Of a stretch of DNA of 64,000 nt, positions 1 to 13,205 are shown in pieces. The notes beneath the pieces are model-generated. The model had not been told where the DNA came from and made no database searches. It was given only the letters and a program-made list of their open reading frames with translations. Every line of letters starts with the position of its first letter. Within the stretch, counting starts at the first letter, position 1. The stretch is from Chlorocebus sabaeus (lineage: Eukaryota > Chordata > Mammalia > Primates > Cercopithecidae). The DNA is taken from assembly GCF_047675955.1 (NCBI RefSeq), contig NC_132912.1:16156500-16220499 (forward strand), given 5' to 3'. A program made the position numbers and the translations under genes.

Positions 1-1245
1 AGCATTTTTATTGCTCTGCATTCTCACCAGTATTTGTTACTGTCAGTTTCCTTTTCTAAAAAAAAGTTTAGCATATGCTTTTTTGCCATCTCAATGTCTT
101 TCTTGGTGAAATCTCTGGATATTTTGCTCATTATTTATTGATTGTTTACTTATTGTTGAATTCTAGTGGTTCATTATATATTCTGAATACATCCATTAAA
201 AGTTATACGATTTGCAATATTTCTCTGTCTGTGGTTTGTCTTTTCATTCTCTTAACAGTATCTTTCACAGAACAATACTTTCAGTTTTGATACAGTCCAA
301 TTTACCTACTTTTTCGATTGTTTGTGATTGTTGAGTAGTATCTAAAATTCATGACTAGAGTCATTGTCATCCAGATTTTTATCCCACCTAGGTGTTTTAT
401 TGTTTTATGCTTTATATTTAGGTCTATGATCAATTTTGAGTTAATTTTTGAATACCCTATGAGATTTCTGTCAACTCATTTTTCTACTTATGGATATTGT
501 TGTTCTAGCACTAGATGTTTTAAGAACTACCCTTTCTCTATTAAATTACCTTTGCACCTTTGTAAAAAGTCAGTTGATTATTCTGTGTGGGTTTAATTCT
601 GGGCCATTTTATTTCATAAATTAACACGTTTATCATTTTTCCAAAGCTACACTGTTTTGATTACTGCACTTTATAGTAAGTCTTAAAATCAGGCCACAAG
701 TGCAGGTTCTGCCTTCAGGCAGTGTGAGTCTTCTGACTTTATTCTTTCAATAATTATTTTGGCTTTGTTCTTCTTTCAAGAATTATTTTGGCATTCTAGT
801 TCCTTTGCCTTTTCATGTAAATTTTAGAATCAGCTTATTATTATTTTCTAAAAAGGTTTGCTGGGATTTTGATTACCATTGGATTGAATCAGTAGATCAA
901 ATTGGGGGAAATCAACAGCTTAACAATATTGTTTCCAGTTCATGAACATGGTATATCTCTCCATTTGTATACATCTTTGATTTCTTTCATTAGTGTTCCA
1001 TAGTTTTCAGCATACAGATTCTGCACATGTTTTGTTAGATAGATCATTGTTCTGGTTTTATTATAAAGGGTATTGTTTTTAAAACTATAAATTCCAAATA
1101 TTCATTTCTGGTATATAGGTATACAATTGATGTTTGTATATTCTCTTGGTATCCCATAACCTTTTAAACCTCATTTCTTTAGTCCCAAAAATTTTTTTGT
1201 AGATTCTTTGGGATCTTCTACACAGATAGTCATATTGTCTGCAAA
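1..1245 (-). repeat. Old L1 (L1M-type) ORF2 3' fragment
   Basis: Read on the minus strand this matches the C-terminal half of L1 ORF2. Recognisable stretches are the segment around 405-455 (ATCAATTTTGAGTTAATTTT) and the segment near 1221-1245 (ATTGTCTGCAAAT). It has many stops and indels and no usable frame. The left side is cut by the window edge. Its divergence is clearly greater than that of the L1 at 28953-32539. Confidence 0.75.
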
Positions 1246-1583
1246 TTCTGTTACTAGCCCGACAGAATCATACTCAAACTCCAAGTTATACTCTGCGTAG
1301 AGGAAAACAGTTCCTTCAGTCATGTCACCTAAAACATCTTGCCCACACCTGTGTTCCACACTCATCAAACTATAATGTAATTAGTATTTACATGTTTTTC
1401 TACACTAGGAAGGACCTGGAATGACAGAAAGGACCTGCCATTTTTGCCTTTTCATTCCAAGCATTTAATAAAGTGGCAAAAACCTAAGAGGAAGGCATTA
1501 TTTAGTAAAGGACAGGCCAAAAATAGAAGAAGAGAAGTCAAGGAAGAAAGGAAGAGAAGAGAGAAAGGAAAAATGAGACAAAT
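1246..1583. other. Unassigned DNA with a purine-rich tract
   Basis: No gene or clear repeat is seen. Positions about 1520-1577 are almost pure A/G on the plus strand, a simple GA-rich tract just before the Alu insertion site. Confidence 0.5.
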
Positions 1584-1891
1584 TTACACACTACTGGCCA
1601 GGCACTGGGGCTCACGCCTGTAATCCCAGCACTTTGGGAGGACTAGGCGGGTGGATCATCTGATACCAGCCTGGCCAACCTGGTGAAATCACATCTCTAC
1701 TAAAAATACAAAAATTAGCAGGGTGTGGTGGCAGCTGCCTGTGATCCCAGCTACTGGAGAGGCTGAGGCAGGAGAATCGCTTGAACCCAGGAGGTGGAGG
1801 TTGCAGTGAGTCAAGATCACACCACTGCACTCCAGCATGGGTGATAGAGCGAAACTCTGTATCAAAAAAAAAAAAAAAATTACACACTACT
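1584..1891 (+). mobile_element. AluS-type element with 12-bp TSD
   Basis: The Alu body is 1596-1879, with both monomers and a poly(A) tail. The direct repeat TTACACACTACT flanks it at 1584-1595 and 1880-1891. The left arm lacks the usual stretch between GGATCA and CCAGCCTGG, an internal deletion of about 20 bases. Box A/B-like sequence is present, but nothing indicates activity. Confidence 0.93.
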
Positions 1892-4737
1892 AATCATATA
1901 TTCAAAGAAATATACAGTTTACTTATTTTCTATTACTGATCTATTAATCTTCCTTGTAAGTATCACCCTACTAGCACTGGAAAGAGAGCATTGAGCTTGC
2001 CAATTCTCTATCTTCATCTCTTCTAGTTTAAGTCATTTTATTCAGGCAACTTAGTGTGTTTGGGGAAATGTTCAATTTTTCAGTTGTTTCTCTCCATCTT
2101 CCTCTTCTCCAAGACGGCATCTGGTCAATGGCACTATACACATGACTTCACACTGGCCTGGAGAGGAGCCTGGGATCTAAGCACTGTTACCTTATGCTGT
2201 TATTGTTCACCTCTTCCTGACTCCTCTGTTATCTCTTAGTTTTCTTGTGGTGACTGCTCTGCTAGCATCAACTACTGAAGTCTTGACTGAAGTTTGCAGC
2301 TGATAGTCTAAAGTTTATATTTTCTCTTGGCATGGTCAGGGTCTACGGCTCTCCTTTTATTCAGTTCTAGCTGGGCTCTTGCTGGCCCTGAAGTCAACTC
2401 GAATTCTCATCCAAATTCTCTTTCTATCCTCTGGCTTAGGAACTGTGCACTCCACAATTCCTGCAGAGGTTACCCTTGCCCGAGCTGCCTTCATGAAGTT
2501 CCAGCATCTCACTTCTCACTTTCCCCTACTCCACAGGGTGACTAGATGAACATGTGGATTCTTTCTGTACTAGCTGGGAGCCAGAGTAGACTCAGGAGGC
2601 CCACTCTCTGTCTAACCATGCTAAGGCATACATTCATCCATCGTGGTAGGCTCCTCTTGGTGTTGAGTGAAAGCACAACATTGGAACAGTTTTATTTGAT
2701 CTTTCATATGACATTTTGGAATTAGGAGAGTAGATTTCAGAATGAAATTATTGTGCACTTCCTAAAGGATGTGATATTTAAAAAGACTTTTTTGGCAATA
2801 TGAACCACCTCTTTAACCCAGTCTGGCACACAGTAGTAAAACCAAATGAAAATACAACTGGACAAAGACCCAGTAGGGTAGTTGTCCAAATAATCAAGTC
2901 ACTGAAAAATTCAGCTCTAATGTCCCATCATAGTGTGAATATGGTTGAAGCTATAAATATGAGAGAACTTATTGAGAAATGTACTTTTTTTTTCCTTTCA
3001 CTTCTTATATTGGATTTTAAGTTGGCCCACTTTAGCAGTTATACGAAACACTGTACCTTTGCTGTTTGTTCTCATAGCTAATGCCTTCGCTGTGTGTACA
3101 CCAGTTTCTAAAAGTTCTTGGTCCTCAATCTCTGGGTTTAACTCATAAATTTCTTTTTCAAATCAAAGGTATCCAAGAGTATCATTTAAAGTACCCATGA
3201 TTATATATATGTATATATACATATTATATATATAAAATATATTATGTGTAATATTATATTATGTATGTAATATATTACATAAAATATATTAAAAATACCC
3301 AGGCAGCTCTTAGTCACCTAATTTCTCATTACACTGTATGATGAATGACAATGATTCCTATATTTACACATAAGTCTCTGGATTCTTTTATTCTAAACTC
3401 AAAATCCATGAAAAAGTTTCCCAAAACACATTCATCAATCCTTCAGTTTTTCAGGCACAGTTTTTCAGTCCTTAAGCCTCATGTTTCTTACTGTATAATT
3501 GCTCGAGGTGGCGCTCCTCCCTCATCAAGAACTCTTTCCAATGGTACATGTCACTACCTTTAAGTATAGCTTGCATATTAAATTTGTATTTCTGTGAAAT
3601 TAACTTTCCCAAACTGCCCTGGCACCATTTAATTAGGCCACTGGCCTATTCCAGTGGACACAGACTCCTTTCCATAAGTTCCCTTCCTTTCCTGCAAACA
3701 CACAAATGCCCTCATTCCATGTAAGTGTTGCCACAGAAGTTCACAGTCACACTGTGGGAGACAGCGTGATCACAATTGAAAAGGATCCCATAGAAAGCTC
3801 AAGAACTGCAGTGGGTTCAACACTGTCAGTTAGATTCAGGCCACAAAGTAATCGTCCAACTGGTTCCAATTGCAAGGAAGTCTTAATGTGATTATTCAGA
3901 GAAGATTGATGAGTAGGTGGCTGACTTGGCCCATTTTAGGCCTTGTTATTTTAAAACTGAAAAGAGCCATATACACAAAATATTGCAGCACTTCTAAAAG
4001 TGGAGGGTGTGTGCTGCCTGTAGTTGGTGAGGTAATTTTAGGTGGCGCAGGATCAAACATCTTGATCTTGGTGTTTATATTTTCCCATCATTGCATAATT
4101 ACCATGCATGACTCAAAGACTAGAAAGGAGGAGAGGAAAGAGAAGGTGAGCCAGAGGAAGAAGGAACTGAAGCCAGGAAATCTGTCTATAGCTGAGGCGG
4201 AGGTGTTTGAGTCCCAAGACCGGACTGTGGTGCTTGTCAGCTGTGTGGGTGGGGAAGAGTGTGTGTGTGACACATGTCTAGAGAAGCAGACTGATGAGCA
4301 AAGTGCCCAAGGGAAAGGTGGACTCAGATGATCATACTGACTCCTCAATCCTTCCTTGACACCCAAGATGTCCAGATGAAGAACTCAGCCTCAGCATGGA
4401 GCAATCCCACCGGCAGTAGAAGAAAAGAATGCTTGGGAAGACATGTGGAGTAGAAAATGAGCAAGAAAGCTTTCAGAGAAGGAGAAATGGGTAATGCAAC
4501 TAAGAGTAGGGGAGGTGGAATTTCCAGTAAATAGAGGCCTCCTGGGGAATAAGAAGATAGTTGAACTGCTAGTGATGTAAGAAAGAATAGGGATGGTGAA
4601 TAGAACCTTGAACTGGAGGTTGAAACACTGAGATTGTCTTCAAGATGTGCAAAAAAATCACTCTGAAATCTGGGATAAATCTCTTCTGCTATAATTAGAA
4701 ATAGATTTATTATTACTTCTTTGTTTATTTTTAAATA
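1892..4737. other. No recognised gene; mostly unassigned DNA
   Basis: Apart from the AT-rich block at 3201-3290, I recognise no repeat family. Open frames reach 153 codons (3870-4331 plus) but show no domain, no coding-like composition and a purine-rich low-complexity middle. They look like chance frames. Confidence 0.5.
3201..3290. repeat. AT-rich simple repeat
   Basis: Alternating TA/AT with interspersed TG makes up a roughly 90-base low-complexity tract with several short self-complementary segments. Confidence 0.85.
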
Positions 4738-5038
4738 ACCTTATTATTATTATTGTTTGAGACAGGGTCTTGCTGTGTCACCCAAGCTGGAATGCAGTGG
4801 CATGATCTTACCTCACTGCAAACCTTTAACTCCAGGGTATGAGCGACCCTCCCACCTCAGCCTCCGAAGTAGCTGGGACTGTAGGCACATGACCATGACC
4901 AGTTAATTTTTCATTTTTGGTAGCCATGGGGGTCTTGCTTTGTTGCCCAGGCTGGTCTCAAACTCTTGGACAAGCAATCCTCCTGCCTTGACCTCCCAAA
5001 ATGCTGGGATTATAGGGGTAAGTCACCATGTTTGGCCC
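4738..5038 (-). mobile_element. AluJ-type element
   Basis: A full-length inverted Alu reads from a T-rich/TTA tail at the left to the monomer start near 5037. There are many substitutions, for example GAGCGACCCTCCC and TAGGGGTAAGTCACC, pointing to an old AluJ. No TSD could be fixed. Confidence 0.85.
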
Positions 5039-5204
5039 TTATTTAATTTTTAAAATAATATTTATAGTAACCTGTGTGTGGTGATAATGTTTTTCCATTT
5101 ATGGTTGAAACGTAAGTCTTCCTTCAAAGTAATGTTATTAAAATAAAAGAGAAAAAAAATGTGTGGATGAGCACTGGTATCAAAGAAAGTTAAATTGTGG
5201 TACA

Positions 5205-5430
5205 ATATAGTCAATAACCATATGAATCCTGGAACCGGCCTGTCTGGGTTGAAATTGAGGCTGTACCACTTACTGATTGTAATCTTGGTTAAACTATTCA
5301 ACTTCTCTCTGCCTCCATTTTTGCATCAGTATAATGGGGATAATGATGGTTCCAATATCACAATGTTGATGTGAAGATCAAATGAGTCAATATATCTAAA
5401 GTTCTCAGAAAACTGTCTGGCATATCTGTA
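5205..5430 (+). repeat. MIR element
   Basis: The MIR order is visible: CTGGGTTGAAATTGAGGCTG, then CCACTTACTGATTG, then a CTCTCTGCCTCCATTTTTGC segment, ATAATGGGGATAATGATGG and GATGTGAAGATCAAATGAG. This is an ancient tRNA-derived SINE in plus orientation. Confidence 0.85.
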
Positions 5431-5591
5431 CGTCTTGTTTTGTGTGTGTATATAGATACAATAAAAGCTGATTTAAAAGTTACAGAATGTACAAGTACAA
5501 AACACTCGTCTAGTCTAACATCCCTATTCCACAGAGATTTAGAAGTTATATGTTTGTAAATCTCAACTTCTGGGTGGCAGGACATGGATCA

Positions 5592-5921
5592 GAATCCAGT
5601 GTTTTGGGCCAGGCGCAGTGGCTCACACCTGTAATCCCAGCACTTTGGGAGGCTGAGGTGGGTGGATCACTTGAGGTCAGGAGTTCGAGAGTAGCCTGGC
5701 CAACATGGTGAAACTCCGTTTCTACTTTAAAAATGCAAAAATAGGCAGGGCATCATGGTGTATGCCTGTAGTCCCAGCTACTCAAGAGGCTGAGGCAGGA
5801 GAATCACTTGAACCTGGCAGGCAGAGGTTGTAGTGAGCCAAGATCTGCTACAGTACTCCAGGCTGGGCAAGAGAGTGAGACTCTATCTAAAAAAAAAAAA
5901 AAAAAAAAAAAGGAATCCAGT
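5592..5921 (+). mobile_element. AluS-type element with TSD
   Basis: The Alu body runs from about 5607 to 5912, ending in an A-run of more than 20 bases. The direct repeat GAATCCAGT lies at 5592-5600 and 5913-5921, and similarity continues into T-runs on both sides. Confidence 0.92.
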
Positions 5922-7308
5922 TTTTTTGCATCATCTTCTAATTCCACCTGTTTGTTTTCCATCAGTGTTTACCTTACCAATACTGCCTGAGCAAGCAAAA
6001 TAAAGCCTATGGCAAATGAGCTTCTTTGTAGAAGGAGGATCATACCCTATTAGCATAAATACATCACAGACAGCATTGAGAGAAGATTTGCAAAAATTAT
6101 CATTTTACTTAAGAATCTCATATCTATCTCGTAAAACATGAGGATTATTACTGTTTCTGGTTAGTAGAGGAAATGAATAGTGAATGGGTGGCTGGCCATT
6201 AAGAGAAACAGACAACAATGGCATATATCTCTTCTAACAGCAGATGACTTAGAAGCATGGATAACCTAAAATCGTCAGCAATGGATTCACTGATCAGACC
6301 TCACAATTCTCATGAATTCATCCCTTAATTCTTATGAATTTACAATTCTTACTCTTCATTTGCCATATTAATTATTGGACCATAGAATCTTTAATCCTTC
6401 ATTGTTTACTAATTAAGTCAATTAACTACATTCCATTCATTTTAATGAGTGTCATTTTGGTTACTACACACACACATGTAACAAGAAGCCATATAACAGT
6501 AAAAATTAATCTTTCTTTAGACTCTCTCCTAACAATTCACTTCTTTTAAGGCAACCAGAATATGAACTTCTGTCTTGTGGGGCTGGGTGTTTCATTAAGT
6601 GAGCACAGTAATTGTGCCCTCATTAGGAGCTTTTTAAAAGCTTTCAGGAAAATACAATGTGAAATAAATAATGCTGATTAAACACCCTTTCATGGAAGAA
6701 ATAATAGAAAGAGATCAAGTGATAAATGAAATGAATGTTGCACTATCAAAGCAAATGGTGATTAATGGAAGGCCAGTTCTTTGCTTGCACTGGGACTTCT
6801 GTAAGCTGGTCAGTACCATTTATAATTGTGTTTCAGTGTTTTGCAGCCCAGTCATTTATACTAACGGTAACATTGAAGTGATAAATTAGGAAGAAGCAGG
6901 TTGTCTAATCAGCAGATAGGCAGATTGCAGCTCCAGTCAAAAGGAGAGTCATTCCTTTTCTTTTCTGTGTTAATAATGAAGGAATAGAAGGACGGTTTGA
7001 TTTGAAGGGAAATTTGCCAAATATGCAGGCATTCACATATTTAAATTATTTTAATATTTCCTTTTCTTTCTTTTTAAAGTAGGTTTTCATTTTACTTTAG
7101 TCCTCTTTCAAATGATCTACCTTTTCTTTTAACCACCTAAAAGAGAGAATTGCAGTAAGCCAGTGCTGTAAAAAGGTCATTTCTTGTACCTTAACTATTA
7201 GCTGTTTCAAAAAATTTAATATTAACTGCAGACCATCCTGCTGTGACTTGTTACTCTGCAAGGAAAGCATAGCCAGCAACGCTGTACTATCTGTTGGACT
7301 TTGTATCT
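5922..7308. other. No recognised gene or repeat
   Basis: AT-rich DNA without a recognised element. Short open frames of 60-80 codons show no family features. A short CA run lies near 6465-6475. Confidence 0.45.
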
Positions 7309-8416
7309 CTTAAGTATATTCTTTTTAAAAATTTTTTTACTTTAAGTTCTGGGATACAAGTGCAGAATCTGGAGATTAGTTACATAGGTATACATGTGCC
7401 ATGGTGGTCTGCTGCACCCATCAACTCGTCAACTAGGTTTTAAGCCCCGCATGAGTTAGCTATTTGTCCTAATGCTCTCCTTCCCTTCACCTACCCACCG
7501 ACTGGCCTGGTGTGTGATGTTCCCCTCCTTGTGTCCATGTGTTCTCATTGCTCTACTCCTACTTATGAGTGAGAACGTGCAGTGTTTGGTTTTCTCTTCC
7601 TGTGTTAGTTTGCTGAGAATGATGGTTTCCAGCTTCATCCATGTCCCTGCAAAGGACATGATCTCATTTCTTTTTATAGCTGCATAGTATTCCATGCTGT
7701 ATATGTACCACATTTTCTTCCTCTAGTCTATCACTGATGAACATTTGGGTTGGTTCCATGTCTTTGTATTGTAAATAGTGCTGCAGTAAACATATGTGTG
7801 CATGTGTCTTTATAGTAGATGACTTATATTTCTTTGGGTATATGCCCAGTAGTGGGATTGCTGGGTCAAATGGCATTTCTGGTTCTAGATATTTGAGGAA
7901 TTACCACACTGTCTTCCACAATAGTTGAACTAACTTACATTCCCACCAACAGGGTAAAGCGTTCCTATTTCTCCACAGCCTCACCAACATCTGTGGTTTC
8001 TTGACTTTTTAATAATTGTCATTCTGATTGGTGTGAGATGGTATCTCCTTGTGGTTTTGATTTGCATTTCTCTAATGATCAGTGATGATGAGCTTTTATT
8101 CATATGTTTGTTGGCCACATAAATATTGTCTTTTGAGAAGTGTCTGTTCATATCCTTTGCCCACTTTTCGATGGGTTTGTTTTTTTCTTGTAAATTTGTT
8201 TAAATTCCTTGTAGATTCTGGATATTAGACCTTTGTCAAATGGTAGACTGCCAAAATATTCTCCTATTCTGTAGGTTGCCTCTTCACTCTGATGATAGTT
8301 TCTTTTGCTGTGCAGAAGCTCTTTAGTTTAATTAGATTATATTTGTCAATTTCAGCATTTGTTGCAACTGCTTTCGGTGTTTTCCTCATGAAGTCTTTGC
8401 CCTTAAGTATATTCTT
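7309..8416 (-). mobile_element. 5'-truncated L1 with 15-bp TSD
   Basis: Minus-strand L1 3' end of about 1.08 kb (7324-8401), covering the 3' UTR and ORF2 C-terminus and truncated inside ORF2. The direct repeat CTTAAGTATATTCTT lies at 7309-7323 and 8402-8416. The ORF2 tail is broken by stops. The 3' UTR type (AGCCCCGCATGAGTTAGC) suggests a primate L1PA/L1PB-age copy. Confidence 0.92.
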
Positions 8417-9314
8417 GATTAAGGTTATGCATGTCTCATAAGTGATGAAAAAATATTTCCAGGAATATATGCACATACATTTTAGCTTAAAAATGTATAT
8501 TCACTAATAAAAATAAAGATTCACTAATAAAATTACCCACCACTAATGCAGATTCCATTTTGTATAGAATTTTTATAAAATGTATAGAATTCTATATAAA
8601 ATTGTATTGTATTAATGACTAAATATTAAAGTTTATTCACTTTTAAGCAGCAAAATTGTATTTTGTTAACTCTTTGATATCCTGAAGTGATTTTGTTCCG
8701 GTTTAGAGAATAACTTTCCTTTTCCTCAAAGTTAACAGACTTACTTTACACTTTGTACATTTTCATTTGCCCATATTGCCAGCCAAATTTCAATATTAGG
8801 TACTATTAAGTGTTACTTATCTTTCCATTAATGTCTATATACCAGATGTGTGATACCAAATGCCACTGGTTCTGCTGTGCAACTTGGGTTAAATTCCTTT
8901 TTTGAAGGTGTTGCACAATGTGTTGCTTTTGACTTACTTGTCTTTCTCTCTCTTTTCATGGATTTGGCTAGAGTTTCCTTGGAACTCCATTACAAGCCAC
9001 AGTGTTTGTCTGAAACATTGCTTCTTTATGATGAATTTTAGAACAATCCTGAAATCCCTCACATTCACTGGAAACTCAGTGTCAGTATACATAATCAGGG
9101 ATGCCTATGGGACAAGAGGGACTCATCTCTTTGTATAAGTTAAATGCCAGCATTTTAGGTTCATTCATGGACACATATAAGGAGATTGTGAAAAAAATAG
9201 GACAGAGAAAAATGTAACATGAGAACCTAAAAATTTGGAATATAATTATTGTTTTGAATAACTTAATTCCACCTGTTTTCTTTCTTTTATAACTCATTGG
9301 TTTCTATTTGCCTT
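8417..9314. other. Unassigned AT-rich DNA
   Basis: No gene is seen. Around 8500-8600 there are short direct repeats (ATTCACTAATAAAA occurs twice) and a self-complementary GTATAGAATTCTATA-type segment. Confidence 0.45.
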
Positions 9315-9570
9315 CCAGTCTTCAGCTTGGAAACCACTCCCACATATAACCTTCTTGATGCATCAGGAATGAGTCGGGTGCCCCACTAGCACACCCAAAC
9401 AGTACCAGGTCACAGCCCCTGTTCAGCACTTAGCACCCTCCTCATCAGGGCCTATATGCTTGTCTGTCTTCCCATATAATATTACCACCTTGACGCAGGG
9501 ACAGTGCTATGTTCATTTTTGTATCCTCAACACTTATCATAGAGAAAGCACTCAGTACAAGGGCATGCTT
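9315..9570 (+). repeat. L2 LINE 3' end
   Basis: The pattern resembles the L2 3' end: a CTTCCAGTCTTCAGCTTGGA start, then GACGCAGGGACAGTGCTATG and CCTCAACACTTATCATAGAG near the end. Old and gapped. Confidence 0.6.
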
Positions 9571-12289
9571 TGCATATTTTGACATGACTGCAATTTTGTC
9601 GAGAATGTAACCTCACTATGGTATACAGTGGAGGTCTCTGCTAAATCAGCCTTGAAGACTACTGATTTGGAAGATCACAAATCATAAACCCCTAGGTTTA
9701 TGGCTAAGAGTATTTAGTGATCTCTCTCATTCCTTTTTGCTTTTTACATGAGGTAAGAGGAAAGCTCTGACTTTTTCTGTGTCAAAATTTGCAAGGCCTG
9801 AACAATGAAGTTTTGTCACTCTTGTTATTGATGTAGTTTTTATTTTAAATGGTAGGGAATTCCAATGAGTTATCCTGTAACTTAAAAACAAAAATTCTTC
9901 TCAAATGTTCCTCTTCCAGCAAAACACAAGAAGAGAATCAGACATATTTTCCCATTTGTTGATTTGCAAGTATGAACTGCTTTCATTGACAGGAAGGAGG
10001 ACATTTGAGCTAAGGTGATGATTTTCACCTGGCCTCTCCACAAAAGTTAATATTTAACTTGTGCAAAGTCAACATTATGAGCTGGGGGCTGGAGAAGATG
10101 CTTGGTGGTGACTGCAGTGGGAAAGCATGCACTCGTTTGTGACTGCTTTTGCAAAAATAAAACAAAACAAAAAGAATAGCTTGAATCAATTTTAATGTTA
10201 AATGCATAGAAACGAACTCATGACCCGTTTTTCCTGTGACGTGAACAATTCACGGATGATAGCTAAGTTCTTTCCTTTTGAGTATTTCTCCTCTTAAAAA
10301 CCTTCGTAATGACTTGAATTGGCAGTCTTCATGACCTTGATGGACCATTCATGTGTCTCACAAATTTCTATTTTTGTTATTTTACATGTTGAACAAATAT
10401 TCAGTGAATGAATATTTGAATATTTATTTGTTGAACAAATATTTACCATAGCGCCCTTGGTAAAACACAGGCTCAGTCATCACATGGACTTACGTTATGT
10501 TAGTTATTGCAATCATTCCTTAATTGTTGCAAAGATTTTAAAGCAAGCTGCTGGTGTGATAGGAAGGTTCTGGGTTCAGTCAGGTATATAGAAAATGAGG
10601 CTGGAGTTGTATATTGGAAAGGATCAAACTTTGAGTTTTAAATTGGAAACAATTTGGCTCTTCCTACATCTGGAAGTCAAAAGGAAAGGCCATGTCAAGA
10701 GTTCTTTACAAGATCCTGTGGGAAAAAACATAAATACATCTGGAGGGTTTATCTTGTTTGGAGGTGAGCAGATTCAGTTTTCCTCTTTATCTAATTAATA
10801 AAATTAAGTGTATTTCTTTGTTTCATGATCGGGTTTATTTTGCATGTATTTTCTGAACAATGACTGTTAGTAATAAATATCAAATGGATTGGAATCACCT
10901 CTTTCTTTGCTCAGGTTTATTTTTATCAGCTCTGCTGTTACCCCGGGCTACACCTGAAAAAATGATGGGAGCTAAAATATAGGGCCGCGAAATACGACAA
11001 TAGCACTTTTCCAAGGGCAACAAGTAGGCTTTACTTAGCATTTAGCATTTGAAAACATGTTCATTTTTTCAGTGAGATTAAAAATATATAGGAATCCAAA
11101 AATATAATTAAGAAGAGCACAGAGCAAAGCATTTATAAATATGGGGGGTGAGAATGAAGATGACTTTGAGACACCTGATCTAGTTGGTCTCTCTCTCTCT
11201 CCAAAATATTAATTTTTTTTAAAAAAGACCGACTTCATAAAGTGAAGTATTTTACTTTCTGCAGCATACCCTCAGTGAATAGCACTAAGCACTGGAGATA
11301 CTCAACATCTGAATAATGCAGCCTTTTATTATTTCTGGTTTCCTTGATAAGGGGCAAAAATTACATTTCAGATTCTGCTCTCTTACATCTTTGTTATAAA
11401 TTGTCTCCAGATTAGTGTCATTAATCATATTTTGTAGACAAAGAAATGAGATACACAGTAAGAAGTGATCTTTTAAGATTTTAAAAGTTCGAGAGATAAA
11501 ATTAAGATTTCACTTTACCAAATTCTAGTTCATACCAATCTTTCAAGAAAACAAACTCAGTAATTTACAAACAATTTGAGGAAAAACAATGGTAAAATAG
11601 AATAATAGTTTCCTCGGGTAGCTTTTCTTTATTCATGAGATTGCTAAAATAATGTATTATAATTATTTACTGCTATCTAAGTTAATGCTCCTATTAAAAA
11701 AGTGTTTTTATTTTAAGGAGCAAATTATATACAGCTGACTTGAAGGTATACTCAAAAAAATTGGTTACAGTGAAACAGTAGTTCCATATTTTTATTTTAT
11801 ATTCATTTACTATCAAACATCCTCTACTATGGAGACTTTATCTAAAGTCAGGTTTGATGCTTCAAATACTGAAGACGTAAGCAAAATGCTGTCTTGCCTA
11901 CAAGAAGCTGGCTTTTCTCTCTTCCTTAAGGATTATCTAATGGAGGTGGGAATAAGTTTTGGACTCTAACTGTCCGCTAACCTGAAATTACGTGTGATGT
12001 GAATGGGCCTATTGATCTGAACTAATGACCTTTTTGCTACACTACTTAGAAATTATAGCTTTAAAAAAATGACATAAGTAAGTTTGCAAGATAGAAAGAA
12101 AATTACTCAGGGCCAAGAAATGAAGAAAGAATGATAAGCCGAGGAGCAAGTCTATGAACTGCTACTGAGTGATGTGAGCTTTATGCATATTTGGGGGCTG
12201 AATTTATACTACCTGCAGGCTTGGGAATTAAAAGGTAGAAACAAAACATTAAAAACTGGTCTCAGATGGTACACTAAAGAAGGGGACAC
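9571..12289. other. No recognised gene; long unassigned stretch
   Basis: No family was recognised over 2.7 kb. Features are a short self-complementary segment around 10392-10445 built from AACAAATATT/AATATTTGTT motifs and a TC run near 11190-11201. CpG is rare except near 10980-11000. It may hold regulatory DNA, but sequence alone does not show it. Confidence 0.4.
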
Positions 12290-12957
12290 TAAACCTAAAG
12301 CTAGCAGAATATAAAAAGTATCGTGAAAATTAATGAAATAGAGACAGAAAAGCAATAAAGAGAAGCAATGAACTGAAAGCTCTCTGAAAGGTCAACAAAA
12401 TTTAGCTAAATGGACCAAAAAAGAAGAAAAAAAACACTAAAACATATAAAACGAGATTTGAAAAATAGGACATTACTACTGACCTTACAGAAATAAAGAG
12501 AGTTATAAAGGAATACTGTAAACAACTGTATGCCCACAAATTAATTTAGATGAAACAGACAAATTTCTAGAAAAACATAAACTACTACAGTTGACTCAAG
12601 GAGAAATAGAAAATCTGACTAGCCATGTGACAGGTAAAGAGAATGAATTCTACCAAACATAAAAAATAATACCAACGATGCGCAAATGCTTCCAAAATAA
12701 AAACTAAGGAAACACTTCCCATCTCATTCTATAAGACCAATATTATCCTGGTACAAAAACCAAAGACATCACAACAAAAGAAAACTAGCTACCAACATCT
12801 CTTATGAATGTAGGTGCAAAACTCTTCAACAGAACACTAGCAAACTAATTCCAGCAACATATAACGAGGATTATACACCATGACAAATTGCAAAATATCT
12901 TGGGAATGCAAGATTGGCTTAGTCTCAGAAAATCAATTAATACAATAACTTACATCT
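12290..12957 (+). repeat. Old L1M ORF2 fragment, first piece
   Basis: Plus-strand decayed ORF2 from the linker region to about the early-middle reverse transcriptase domain. AAACAACTGTATGCCCACAA and AATGCAAGATTGGCTTAGT are recognisable. Numerous stops. Confidence 0.75.
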
Positions 12958-13205
12958 AACACTAGGTCGCAAGGAACTAGAAAAAAATAAAAAATTAAGC
13001 CCAAAGTTAGCAGAGAAAGGAAATAATAAAGATTCCAGCAGAAATAGAGAAAATAGCAAATAGAAGAAAATAAAAAAAAAACAATGAAACTGAGTTGGTT
13101 TTCTGGAAAAGATCAACAAAATTAACAAAAATCTAGCTAGATTAAGAAAAAAAAGAGACAACTCAGATAAAATCATAAATGAAAGAGGAGAAATTACAAC
13201 TGATG
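12958..13205 (+). repeat. Old L1M ORF2 fragment, second piece
   Basis: Plus-strand ORF2 linker sequence (GGTTTTCTGGAAAAGATCAA, then AACAAAAATCTAGCTAG). This region lies upstream of where the preceding piece ends, so a separate copy or a local rearrangement is needed. Confidence 0.65.

Noticed and set aside
3870..4331. 153-codon open frame, highly charged C-terminal part
   Set aside because: Composition follows a purine-rich tract; no domain, no splice context, and an overlapping antisense frame of similar quality.
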